From NCBI GenBank assembly GCA_037951105.1, contig JBAMJV010002953.1, forward strand, positions 55,719 through 119,718: a DNA stretch of 64,000 nt, read 5' to 3'. Of the stretch, positions 1-11,729 are shown one piece after another. The notes under the pieces are model-generated. The model was not told the origin of the DNA and did not search any database. It worked only from the letters and a program-made list of their open reading frames with translations. Position numbers and translations under genes: made by a program. The stretch comes from Echinarachnius parma (lineage: Eukaryota; Echinodermata; Echinoidea; Clypeasteroida; Echinarachniidae). Numbering within the stretch: the first letter of the stretch is position 1; every line of letters starts with the position of its first letter.

Positions 1-313
1 ATAGTCCACAAGTGATTATGAATTATTTAGTGTACAAAATAAGGCGGAAAGGTTTCATGGTTTGTCCTGGTTTATCCTGGTTACATTTTCTTGTAGTATT
101 ATACGAAACTATATTTGAGTAGTGTTATATAGCCAAAATCCAGTCATTGATATCTTTTCATCCGAATATAATTATTTGCTTTTGTGTAACCAATCTCAAA
201 ATGTATACATGCTTAACTGAGTAAAGCAGTCTAACATTTCATTACTGAGTAAACAAGTCCATAAATAATCATAATGTGTGTTAATTGTATGGTATAGTTG
301 CATCTTATGTTAA

Positions 314-828
314 AGGGGTAGTTCTGTTTTGGTATAGAGGGCGCTGCACGAAATAACTTTTTGTGAGATAAAGAAAAACTGAGTGTCAAGTTTGAAAGCA
401 TACAATTCTACTGACAGAATAAACTTAATTTGATCAAAATCGGTTCAGAAATGGCTGAAATATCCATACACATAACCATTTGATTCGATAATTTTGAATC
501 AGCCGTTAAATTTGTTTGTAATGCTTCCTCTTTTTACAAATAAGAGGTTTAAGAATAGTTGTTGATTATCTCTCTATCTTATCACTATTACAACAAAACA
601 TCACATGCAATATATTTGATTTTAAGTGGTTGACACCAATGCCTTTTTAGAGAGCTCGCTCTTGTGTATTAACGGCTCTTTTTTTTTATGATAACAGGCT
701 TTTTACTTAGTCGTTCGTAATAATGTGTTTACCTTTCGAGCATGGTGGAGTTATTACTATTATTTTGTAATGTTATTGTGCAGGTTTTGGTTACTAAAAT
801 TCAGCCTTACCAAAACTGTACTACCCCT
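314..828 (+). mobile_element. TTAA-flanked MITE, family A copy 1
   Basis: Flanked by TTAA at 310-313 and 829-832. Starts AGGGGTAGTTCTGTTTTGGTA and ends with the inverse TACCAAAACTGTACTACCCC. Contains the subterminal GAGGGCGCTGCAC and the ATCAAAATCGGTTCAGAAA segment shared by the other copies. The TTAAAGGRR-type ends and TTAA target duplication fit T2/Kolobok-like MITEs (family knowledge); no transposase is encoded. Confidence 0.85.
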
Positions 829-999
829 TTAACATGTATCATGTTTCGCTGGTAATGATGTTTTGAACCTCAAGTCAGTTTGTTACCATTATCTTCAAAA
901 CACGCTCAACATTCCTGTCATTAATGAAAGGAAACAGCACAAATACACATCCATCCACAAGCGAACACAGTGACAATCAATAGACACACGTGAACAGGA

Positions 1000-1135
1000 T
1001 AGTTGAGTTTTGGTATAGAGGGCGCTGCACAAAATAATTTGTATGTGAGATAATGAAAACCTGAGTGTCAAATTTGAAAGAGCATACAATTTTAATGACA
1101 GAATAAAATTTATCTGATCAAAATCGGTTCAGAAC
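1000..1135 (+). mobile_element. Family A MITE, truncated fragment
   Basis: Only the first about 135 bases (ggatagttgagttttggtat onwards) are present, ending at the ATCAAAATCGGTTCAGAA segment. A 17-base G run follows at 1159-1175. Confidence 0.7.
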
Positions 1136-1752
1136 AATATGTGTCTATTTTTGCTGGTGGGGGGGGGGGGGGGGGTTAAAAACCATTTATCCACATTTTT
1201 TAATCCATTGGTGAATATGAGTTGGATATTATGTAACTAGAAAGTGCGCTCTCATTAAGAAGCAGATACGCCTCTGCAAGCTGTACAGAGCTCTTCATCG
1301 TGTTGACTTATCTGCTCATGCGTATCAACAAATACCAAAATAATAATGTTATGCTCAACATTACATTAACTCATCATTGTTAACATCGAGTACATGCCAA
1401 CGAATTTGTCATTGGCAGTAATCGCTGTAACATCGAGTACATGCCAAATAAATTGTCTGTGTCAGTGCATATTAAATTGCCGTAACATATCGTACCTACT
1501 AAATAATTTCATATTGGCTTTGCACATTAAATCATGGTTACTTACTGTTAATGAATTACCAAGCATACATAAATACTAAGTTAATACTACATGTAGTTGG
1601 TAACTAGCAGAATCGCTTGTTGCTAAACTAGCCGAGCTGTCATCTAAATAGCAAAAAGGGGTGATCGAGACACATGACGATCCACGAAGTGAGATGATGA
1701 TACATCAACTCTAACGAATGTTGTATCTCTGTTGTTCACTCTGAAACACCAG

Positions 1753-1899
1753 ATTAATGGTCGGGCCTTTTGTAGGAGGTGGGTTTCTTAATAAACACTT
1801 CGGATTCGCCGCGACATCATCGATGGTAGCATTGCTCGATCTCCTAGTCGCGGTCATCGTCATCATCGCCACCTTCCTGGAACACAGGTGGTTCAACAG
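1753..1899 (+). CDS. SLC18B1-like: Penultimate coding exon of an upstream SLC18B1-like MFS paralogue
   Basis: Exon of 147 nt between an AG at 1751-1752 and a GTGAGT donor at 1900. It reads about 49 residues covering transmembrane helices 11-12 of a major facilitator transporter, including GPFVGGGFLNKHFGFAATSS and ending FLEHRWFNR. It matches the exon at 37538-37684 in length, start phase (one base completing a codon) and end phase (AG left over), and about half its residues. The earlier exons of this gene must lie upstream of the window. This is a tandem paralogue rather than part of the downstream gene, because its own terminal exon with a stop follows at 3023. Confidence 0.85.
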
Positions 1900-2479
1900 G
1901 TGAGTAGATGGCGGGGTTGAATGTGGTTGTTGTTGTTGTTGTTACTGTTATTGTTATTAATATTTTAAAGGGACTGAGTCGTAATCTGTGGAGGGCGCCT
2001 CGTTGACGCAAATAGCGCAGTACTGTGTCTGTAATTATTATACTTAGATATAATTTGACACATGATACTGTCCACAATTTGGAAGCCAAAATTCAACATT
2101 ATTTTGCGAAATTAACGTATTATACTAAAGAAAGTAAAATTAAAACGAAAGTCTGTTAAGACTATCATTCTTTTACTAAATTCATGTTAGAGCTCGAAAT
2201 TAATAATAAACGGTTGCGCTACAGAGTGTTCTTGTGGCAATATAATGATTTACTGAACTGTAAGATGTCTGTAAAATAAGGACACTAAGGACACTATAAA
2301 CTTCTTTATTATGCTTACACATTTGAGCACATCATTTTCCAAATTGGCTTTTAAATTGAATTAATATTACTATTTAAAAAAAATCAGATTCACAATTTAA
2401 GAAGAAAGCAAAATATAAATGTTCATGTGTCTCAGTCAAGGGCAACTTTTTGTGCTAACGGTCGCCATGTAAATGACGC

Positions 2480-2905
2480 AGCATCCTAAATAATTGACCT
2501 TGGGTCTAAGCTTTCTATCTACCACTTAAGCATGGTTTACATAATGTAGTTTGTTCATCCCATTCAAGATTATTTCGGTAGATGTGTTCTCTGTCATGTT
2601 AATCGCCTCTAAATTGCTAAATTTCTCCTGTCATGTTTTTGCTTTGTTGGTTTTAATACAATCCATGTTTCTCTTACTTTACTTAATTTGTTTTTGTTTT
2701 TATTGTGATTCGATATGCTACAGTGATAGCTTTTTATGCAATTATTAAGGCATCATTTCTACAAGCCTTCATGTGCTTAGCTATGATTCCCCACTTCTGT
2801 TTCTACTTGTTCATTGTAACCTATCACGCATCTCTTGTTCATACATATCATTTCGTATATAAATATATTGTTGACAAGCGGAAATAAACTGAATTGAACG
2901 CTTTC
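2480..2905 (+). mobile_element. Possible LINE 3' UTR
   Basis: Strongly T-rich plus strand ending AAATAAACTGAATTGAA, similar in shape to L2-type tails (TGAA units). It lies in the last intron of the upstream paralogue. Open frames here are low-complexity. Confidence 0.3.
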
Positions 2906-3022
2906 ATTTCGGGACAACTCCTGAACTGGCTGATGACAACGTACGTGTTTTTGCCACTAAAATATGGTTGTACCTAAACGTATCTTTGTATTAGCCACAT
3001 AATCATTCCGTTTCTTTTCCAG

Positions 3023-3125
3023 GCCTTCTTCTAGAAGACATGAATTGGAGATGCATCCAACTGGAGAAACTCCTGCTAATCCTCTTTCCTCTGAGGCAAC
3101 ACCCTTGATCCAGCGTCTCGATTGA
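3023..3125 (+). CDS. SLC18B1-like: Last coding exon of the upstream SLC18B1-like paralogue
   Basis: Follows a pyrimidine-rich acceptor (tttcttttccag). The leftover AG of the previous exon plus G gives Arg, then the exon reads about 34 residues (…RRHELEMHPTGETP…EATPLIQRLD) to a TGA at 3123-3125. The tail parallels the downstream gene's last exon at 38582-38723, which has RRESEMHLPGA and DEAVPLIQ. It is the cytosolic C-terminus of the transporter. The shared acidic-plus-PLIQ ending resembles a dileucine-like sorting signal, which is inference. A hairpin MITE begins only 33 bases after the stop. Confidence 0.8.
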
Positions 3126-3158
3126 TTACTCTCCTTATTTCAAAGAAGTCTCTATATT

Positions 3159-3418
3159 TGAAGAGCTTAGATCCAAAAGGCGCTAAATCCACTTTTCATT
3201 AAAAAAAATTGAGTTAGCGATATCAGTACATTAATCAGCTACTAACTATCTAGAATCCAAATGTTAGGACAAATTACACAATCAAATTCAAAATATGGGA
3301 CGATCCATATTTATATTCCCATAGGCATGTGTATAAACTATAAAGTTTGACAAAGAAACCTACTTTACTCCAAAATTGAAAAAGTGGATTTAGCGCATTT
3401 TGGAATTCAGCTCTTCAT
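3159..3418. mobile_element. Hairpin MITE, family C copy 1
   Basis: Inverted ends TGAAGAGCTTAGATCC…AAAAGGCGCTAAATCCAC and the reverse complement at the right (GTGGATTTAGCGC…GCTCTTCA). It is AT-rich with no ORF. It starts 33 bases after the stop of the upstream paralogue. Confidence 0.8.
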
Positions 3419-3647
3419 TTATCTCCCTAAGTCCCTCTTGCATTTAAAAACAAAAATAACTTACACCTGTAAATAAAATCTATTAAAAAAGACTTGTTAT
3501 AAATCCAAAAGGTTATTGTTAAATAAATCCTAGAATCCAACAGTGTATCTTTATCTACATAACGCAATTGACTGTCGACTTTCCGTCTAAAGCATACTGG
3601 TTCTAGCAACGTGTTATTAATAGTGAGGAGTCTATATCCTTTCTTAA

Positions 3648-4025
3648 AGGGATCTAGTAACTTTTTGACATGTGCAAATAGCGATGAGTGGTTGATACAA
3701 TGTATATTGTTGTTATCTGATATGTCCACTGGGAGTTGTGTGAAAATTTCAAGTTAAATGGATTTTATATGGCCGAGTAATGAGCAAAAATGCAAAGTGA
3801 CATTCACTTACTCATTGCACTCACTTTGTACACGGTTCTGATGATCCATTGGATAATTTGACATCTGAACACTTCAATCGTAAATATCTTTTTAACGAAA
3901 GGGAAATTTGAAAAACCGAAACCTGTCCCATGCTGTTTTTTAAAAATAAGAATACAACAAGGTATGAGGGAACCGCTAGAATTTCAATTGGGTTTTGATG
4001 ATTTGGACAATGTTACTAAGTCCCT
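3648..4025 (-). mobile_element. TTAA-flanked MITE, family B copy
   Basis: 378 bases between TTAA at 3644-3647 and 4026-4029. Ends AGGGATCTAGTAACTTTTTG and TTGGACAATGTTACTAAGTC. It is a second, shorter family with the same TTAAAGGG terminus as family A. Confidence 0.85.
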
Positions 4026-4545
4026 TTAATAATAATTCGCCGGATAAATTGCAAATTGATGTAAAGAATGCTCATTAACTCATCAATACGTATTACATAC
4101 TGCTTAATTCTATAGCTGGCGATTTGGTGAAATTTAATTACGTTGAAAACCCAACAGTTTATCAATGATTTTGCTCTGTAACGAAAACTTTCTAACCGAC
4201 ATTGCAGATCTTTGTCTAATTTTGATTAGTAAAAGAGTGAATTTCTACAGCAATCAGTCATTTCCCCCACGTTGTGAGATGTTTGCCTCTCCTTTGTTGC
4301 TTTGGATATCCAGTATCATATATCCATTTCACAGCTTGGAAATCGATATGGGCCAATCCACACAAAGTGCCACCAGCTTGTTTACATAATTACTAAACAT
4401 CAGCGTGTAAATAGAGGACTTCAGTTTTCCCTTTTTTCTATTATAAATGGAAAATGAAAAACAGACGAGCCCCAATTTTGTTTGCTGTCATTTCATGTAA
4501 TTTTCAACTTCTATTTGATTTCAAATTGACTTAAATAGTACAGAA

Positions 4546-4869
4546 TGTATGTACACAGTTATAACATAACTATTAATGAACAAACACAAACCACTACCAT
4601 CGATAACAGGACGGTTTGCATTTGACAACTACAGAACAAATTACGCTTTTACAGAATGTATGTACACAGTTATAACATAACTATTAATGAACAAATAAAA
4701 CCACTACCATCGATAACAGGACGGTTTGCATTTGACAACTACAAAACAAATTACGCTTTAACCCGATAACAGGACGGTTTGCATTTGACAACTACAAAAC
4801 AAATTACGCTTTAACCCGATAACAGGACGGTTTGCATTTGACAACTACAAAACAAATTACGCTTTAACC
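4546..4869 (+). repeat. Nested tandem repeat (110-bp unit, then 53-bp units)
   Basis: A 110-base unit occurs twice (second starts near 4655). Its final 53 bases (CGATAACAGGACGGTTTGCA onwards) are then repeated in register at 4711, 4764 and 4817, nearly identical. The array ends at 4869, about 50 bases before a family A MITE. Confidence 0.9.
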
Positions 4870-4917
4870 CGATCACTTGCTTGATATTGATTATATTCGT
4901 AATATTATTTAGATTAA

Positions 4918-5472
4918 AGGGAAAGTTGAGTTTTGGTAGAGAGGGCGCTAGACTACTTAATTGGTTTGTGAGGTAATGAAAAACTGAGTGTAAAATTTGA
5001 AAGAGCATAATATTTAAACAATAAAATCATCTTTGTTTGATCAAAATCGGTTCAGAAACGGCTGAAATATCCATAAATATAACAATTTGTAATAAACCCG
5101 GGGCCCCGGGTTTATTAGAGAATTTTGAACCAGCCGTTAAAAATTCAAAAAAATGCTTCCTCTTTTCAAAAAGTTACAAAATAGGTATTTAAATAGTTGT
5201 TGGTTATTTCTCTATCTAATCACTATTTCAACAAAGCATCACATGCACAATATTTTATTCAAAATGGTTAAAACCGATGAGTGTTTAGAGAGCGCCCTCT
5301 TACGTTTTAACGGCTCTTTTTTAATGATAACATGATCTTTACTACGTCATTTGTAATTGTGTGTTCCTTTCTAGTTATAACTATTAGTTTGTAATGTAAT
5401 GATGCTGGTTTTGGTTACTAAAATTCAGTTTCACTAAAACTGTACTCTCCTTACCAGAACTCAACTATCCCT
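4918..5472 (+). mobile_element. TTAA-flanked MITE, family A copy
   Basis: TTAA at 4914-4917 and 5473-5476, with the family's inverted ends. Its centre holds a perfect 28-bp palindrome at 5090-5117, each arm TAATAAACCCGGGG. Confidence 0.85.
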
Positions 5473-6216
5473 TTAATTATTGTAATAACATTACGAGAGT
5501 TGCATGGGGTTTTATATCAGGCTGTAAGCTTAATAACGTGACACCCCAAAGAAATTTGTTTTAAAACTTGAATTATGTACACAAACTATCGTTCTTGTAG
5601 CTACAATAAATGGAAATATCACCTGTTATATTTTATATACCTTAAATGCCTTATTCGATATATCGATGAAAAACAACTTTTGTTTAAACATATTTAATAG
5701 CAAGTGAAGAAATACAAGAAAGGGAATCAGACAGAAAAAAAGCCAATTTTCGAATCGAAGGTGGAAATTAGATATACCGTTTCCCACTTCATAGTCGCAT
5801 AGAACAGGGTATAAATGCAACAGGCACGTAGTACTGGTTATTTGATGCTTAACACCTGATGATATTATACTGTTTGCATTTGAGCTTATATTAATTAAAT
5901 TCATTTTCAGACTGTTTGAACGCAAATAACCGCGATGCATGCAGAAGGATAAGCTCCACAATAGATAAGTAGACGGGACGTAGTTGTATTGCAGTGTTTT
6001 TATCTGTGAAAGGTGCTGGATGAAATAAAATTGAAAAAAACGTCTATAATCAAAGATAAGTGAGCGATGATATCTAGACTGGAAAACCTGTCATGATTTG
6101 ATTTCCCTATCTCTGCTTCTGGGTTTATAATGTGTTAAATGGATGATCGGAATGTCATTTCATCAAATTAAAGAAAATTAAAGTTGCCGTGCCAACCAAA
6201 TGCATGTTGACTTCTA

Positions 6217-9200
6217 CCCAGGGGGCAAACCACCATATTTTTAGGATTTCAGCTTTTGCCTGTTGTAAAAGGTTGGCCACCAGAAATTACTTCTAGGACA
6301 TTCTAGGATCACAACCTAGGTGGACAACCTTGTAAACTAGCTACTGGAAGTCCATAGGATGAGTTTCAAGAAAACCACACCTAATACACTAAATATTGTG
6401 TTTCAGCCTTAGGGGTCATGAAGACCCAGTCACACATCTTGCACATTTACACCACAATGCACTGCTGATTCCAGCTTGTTATTTCATGGAGGTCTTTCCT
6501 AGAGTCTTGCGCATCGTTTGATACAAAATTTGAGCATATTGCATATTTGGTTACTGTATCACACGTCGTTACAACGTGATGCGTCACACATGGACGTGGA
6601 ATTTCGAATACAGCGCTTATGTATGCAAATAACTCCTTAAGAGTTAAGAATAGGCTACATTTTGATCTTTAAAAACTTAATTCGCTTTGAAATACCTATT
6701 AAGAGCATTATACAATGACACCAACTATGTCAATTCATAAATCAATACAAAACAAAAGAATATATTTAAGAATATGAGTTGTTAATGTAGTAATTTGTTT
6801 AGATTGCGATAAAATGATACAAAATCCATCATAACTTTTCATCATTTGAATCAGATACGGGGGGAGGTACAGTCAAACCTGCTAATGCGACCACCTGTCT
6901 ATAGCGACCACCTGCTCATAACGACCGCTCATATATTTTCATAGATATTTTTCAAACGTAGTTTCAGTACCTCCCCGGAGCATACATAATGGTAATTATA
7001 TGTGTACAGAAGAGTGAACATTTATTTAAACACTTATTAGTATTATGAAATCGCGTCCTTGTATGTGATGTTTCAACAGCCATTATTTGCGCGGAGTTCT
7101 ATTTACTGAGTATTAATTACGTTAGAATAGCAGTATCACCTTGACGTGGTTTGGCAAAATAGTCTCGTTGGCACTTAACCAATTCAGGAATAATCCAGAG
7201 AATACTCTGGCTTGGGTCAATGTAAAATACATGTTATATCAATATCAATCAGTCCTGAACGGGTATTGTACGATTTTAATAGTCAGGAATGTGGTAGGAG
7301 TCTATTTTAAATTGTAAACAAAAGAATACATAAGAATATGAGTTGTCAATGTATTAATTGGTTTAGATTGTGATAACATGATACACAATCCATAATTTGA
7401 ATCAGATACGGGGGTAGTTGTGTGTGTGTGTGTGGGGGGGGGGGGGGGGTAGGAGGGGGTCACAAGGCCACCAGTGGACTCCAAAATAATTATAATCGAG
7501 GTCTACTCACGCAGTATGGACGAAGTGTAACTAAAGGCTAACATGACAAGTTCAAAGCAGAGTTTCTTACTAGTTCTTAAAGGAGGTACATTATGAAGCT
7601 CGGAAGGGGGTACTGTTGTTAAGGATTGGCCCCAGCTTCTAGGAACACAACTTGGGTGAAAAACCTTGCCGACTATCTGCTGGTCCACATCAAGCGTAAA
7701 CTGAAGAGAAACAAACGTCTACACCAAACCACTCACTACACCGAACCACTCATCTCTGCCGAGTTGAAATATATGCTGCACCTTCATTCACCAGTTTATC
7801 CAGCGTACATCATGATCTATGTCGTGTCATCAGGGATAAACAGCCTTAGTCGAGGTCATGGCAGTGGCGGAAGCCAAACCGTACACAGCAACAGCGCATT
7901 CCTTCAGGACATATCAAATGTGCAGTGTTCTGGTCAAATAAAACCTCACCAACGTGAAAAGGGGGTGTTTGAAGGCACTAACAGGGTCTTTTTCCAGTGA
8001 GCAGAAAAAGACAAGACTCATGACACTCAACGCCTTCTACACCCTAACAAGAATCTCAAGAAGAAAAGAGGAAAAAACAGCCGCACCAGGCATCCAGGTA
8101 AGAGCAATGAAGTTCTGCGCATGACACTGATTTTGCTAGTTTTAGAAATCTTGACATGTATGACTTCATATGAAAAGCAAGAATTCGGTGATATATTCCT
8201 CCTACTCTGTTCAAGGAAAGCGGCAGTATGAGAAGTGGTAGGAAGGCTAGCCTAGTGAAGTTCTTACAAGAGGAAACCAAAGTGCCAAACCTAAACGTTT
8301 CTGATTTGCCTTAGGATAACAGAAAGATCAGCAGTGGTCCTTGCTGCAATATGTGCTGTATGGCACTGGTCCTTTCACAAAAGTGACACATTTAAAGCAA
8401 TTCCAAAGCATGGAACCGCCTTCTTCATGTAGGAACAGTTATTCTGACACCCTTTGACACATCCATATGATATTGTCTTGTCCAGGCTTGCTGTCAGTTT
8501 AAACTAGAACTGCTTTTCCATCATTCATGGACTATCCAAACTCTGTACATGATAGAATGTTTAGCTTGGGAATATGCGCATTCCTATCAATGATGGCATG
8601 AGAAGCTCATTTAAGACAATGGAGAAAAGCGTCCTCTTTAGGAGGCAGTAGCTTCAGGAGAGTTGACTCGTTGTTCAAGAACTGTTAAGCTCTCAGTTTT
8701 CCCAGATCGGAATCCTTAAACTGGCCTGCTTTGGTGCTGTACACATCCATGGTGGGTTCTCGTGTCCGAGTGATAATGTCATATGTTAATGCATCGGCAG
8801 GTTTTTTTTACCAGCAATGTCGGTATGTTCTGATTCTGGGCTGTCCTCACCAACATCTCTGAGAGATCAGTGAGACGTCTTGAACCAGGAAATGTGCTCG
8901 TGACGTCAGTGTCATTAATATGAATAACTACTCTGTCGACTCTGTTAACTACTCTGTTGTAGAATGTGTGAAGTAAGACCCTTGTAACAGCCTCTTCATG
9001 CCTGTTGTGTAGATTCAAGGGCAGGAACATCCATAGCAGACCCCACTGTGAGAACAACACTATTTTATTTATTCTTTGAATCCACCACCAATGTACAGAT
9101 GGTTTTGACCAAGCTAAGGTTCAAGCTGTCCATAATCACCTTTCACAGGGGAAGCTCAAAAGGTTTGTTTTGGTAGCTTGATATCGTGAAAAACTCATGT

Positions 9201-10637
9201 GGATCAGCAGCATGCGCATTTCCCACTGACTTCATAGACTTTGGCTCATTTGGATAGGGCACACCTCTGTTCCTGTTCAGCAGACTTCAGGCTGGCCTAA
9301 CTGTATATGTAACTACAAAAGTGTATGATATCAGTACCGAAAGAAAATTCTTCCAGCAACAGATTTGCGTGCCATTCAGTGACTGCTTCAAATGCTTCAC
9401 CTTTATGAGATGGCCAGTGACATATGCTGCACATTGCATCAACAACCACTGTTCTTTGACAGTTCGGTTATCATTGACCTTGACTACAACCTCTTGAACC
9501 CTGATGACACGATTCAGACTAGATTTATGGTGTGGGCTGGATGAATGGAGATGCAGCATAGAGGGAGCATACACTTGAACTTTGTCTGTAGAGATGGCTG
9601 CATTTAGTGGGTTTTTGTAGTTGCTTTCTTTTTAAGTTTCGCTTCCTGTGGACATCCAGGAGCTAGTCCGTGAAGTTGTCCAACTAGGTTGTATTTCTAG
9701 AAGGTCCTATGAGTCATTTATGGGGCCCAACCTTTAACATGAGCCAACTATGTTCATGTCTAATATACCTCATTTGCAAGCTTCACGATGTATCTCCTTT
9801 AGACCTAGAATGAGACTCGCCCTCAAACGTGTCATGTAAGCGTAGCTACAGACACACTTCGTCCAAACTGGGTGGGTAGACCTTGATTATAATTATTGTT
9901 GGAGTCCAATGATGAAAGGCTGGTCTTTTGAACACCCCCTTCCCTCCTCCCGTGTATCTCATTAAAAGGATAAGCTTAATATGTGATTTTGTGGATATAT
10001 TTTGTATCATTTGATATAGTAATTTAACCACATCTAAACAAATTATAGCATTAGCAACTCATATTCTTATGTATTTCATTGTTTTATTGCTTATGTTTTG
10101 TATTGTTTATTAATTTACATACTTCGTTTCATTATATGTAATGCTCTTAATAGTTTTATCTAAAATGCGAATTACATTTATAAAGATCGAAATATAGCCT
10201 ATTTTTCATTTTAAAGAATTTAGTTGCCTTTTATACATATGTGCTGTATACGAATTTCACGTCCGTATGTGATGTATCACGTTGTAACGACGTGTGACAC
10301 ACTAACCAATGATGCAATACGCTCAAACTTGAAACTTGGTATCAAATGTTGCGCAGGACTCTAGGGAAGACCTCCATGAAAAGACAAGCTGGAATCAGCA
10401 GTGCATTGTGGTGTAATTGTGCAAGATATGTGACTGGGTATTCATGACCCCTAAGGCTGAAACACACTATTTAGCTGTATAATTGGTGAATATCTTAAAA
10501 CCCAACCTGTGGACTTCCAGTAGCTAGTTCGCGAGGTTGTCCACCTAGGTTGTGATCCCAGAAGGTCCTAGACGCCATTTCTGGTGGCCAACCTTTTACA
10601 ACAGGCAAAAGCTGAAAAACCCCTTTTGCCCCCTGGG
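6217..10637. mobile_element. 4.4-kb DNA transposon with about 1-kb inverted termini
   Basis: The ends CCCAGGGGGCAAA and TTTGCCCCCTGGG are each flanked by TA. The left arm (6217 to about 7690) pairs with the right arm (about 9655-10637). The left arm carries an extra about 440 bases near 6870-7310, including a CAGTCAAACCTG pogo/Tigger-like end and a repeated piece of the arm. The core 7690-9655 holds decayed coding sequence. The superfamily is not assigned. No intact transposase, so it is inactive. Confidence 0.75.
8779..9060 (-). pseudogene. Remnant of transposon-associated HEEADTR/DTDV protein
   Basis: Minus-strand reading contains HEEAVTRVLLH and, about 16 residues on, VVIHINDTDV. This pair resembles the HEEADTR…DTDV signature of large uncharacterised proteins that recur in invertebrate genomes, which I take to be transposon-borne. 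The downstream part (toward 8400) is broken by stops, and the upstream part (9287-9574) reads openly without recognisable motifs. It lies in the core of the 6217-10637 element. Biochemical role unknown. Confidence 0.45.
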
Positions 10638-11345
10638 TATTCTGTTTATTTGTATTTAATAGTATACACATCCAATATTTGTAAACTATTTGACCTAAAT
10701 ATATTGTGCATATTTTATACATGTTGCTAAGCTCCACATCCTACAAAATTATCCATTGAGAGTACAATTATATTGTTGACTGGTTATGACATCATCTGTC
10801 ACTGGTCAGCTAACATGAGATGAACTCAGGATAGATGTACAAAATACGAACAAAGGCAGTGCTTTTCTTGTTCTAATGATGGTTGAGCTTTTCTGACATA
10901 GCAACTGCTATTGAAATCGAAAATGCGTGAGTTGGTATCGTATTCAAATGTGTGATGCTATTGTGCTTTATAGGCACTCAGCGTGGGGGGAAGGTCACTT
11001 ATTTGTATCAAAGTAATGATTGACTGATGACATCACAAACAGTCAACAATATAATTTTACTCTGGAGAGGTTTTTCAGAAGTGTGGGCTTAGTAACATGA
11101 AGACAAATAATTGCTAAAATACTGAATTATATACAGAACATATTTAGGTCAAACAATTTACAAATACTAATACGAATGAACAGAAGTTAACATACATTTG
11201 GTTGCATGCCACGGTCACTTTAAAAACCGTGGGATGTTGGCTTTGTATTAAAGGTATCGCTTGTTCATTAGTGTATAGCTGGAAAACCTCAACACAAATT
11301 AACTGATTGACAAAAAGACAAATCTACATAACGATAAGACCGAAC

Positions 11346-11729
11346 ATGCACAAACTTAGGGAGAAGCTGAAGTCGGTTGCGCACCCCGATTCCTCATCTT
11401 CGACTGAAAATGGGGATGCCCGTATGCACCTGGTACCACTGTTACATAATGAAGGTATGGATAACACATTGGATGCGGCGAAGAACGTTCACGATGCTAA
11501 CGATGACGACAACATCGTGAAAGATGTCGCGTGCCATTGCTATGATACAAGCACCGATGACGATGATGGTGTTGATGACGACATCGATGATAACGAGGAA
11601 GCCGCTGACGACGCATCAGACAGGCCAGAAAACACGCGATTTCACATTCTAACATTAGTGTGTCTGATTGCAAACACCTCCGCGTGTTGGATTGGGAAAA
11701 GTATAATAGCGCCATTATTCCCACACGAG
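11346..11729 (+). CDS. SLC18B1-like: Exon 1: acidic N-terminal domain and transmembrane helix 1
   Basis: Starts at the first ATG after an in-frame TGA at 11304. It encodes 128 residues and ends at CACGAG before a GTATGT donor, in phase 0. Residues 1-98 are hydrophilic and strongly acidic, with runs such as TDDDDGVDDDIDDNEE. Residues about 99-128 form helix 1 and its luminal exit (HILTLVCLIANTSACWIGK…APLFPHE), which lines up with the FFPKE segment of SLC18B1 proteins. The N-terminus should be cytosolic. Its acidic stretch is longer than I expect for this family and may be lineage-specific. Confidence 0.85.

Noticed and set aside
11497..11724. Minus-strand His/Arg-rich frame in exon 1
   Set aside because: Shadow of the Asp-rich coding strand (GAT/GAC read backwards as ATC/GTC and CAT/CGT).
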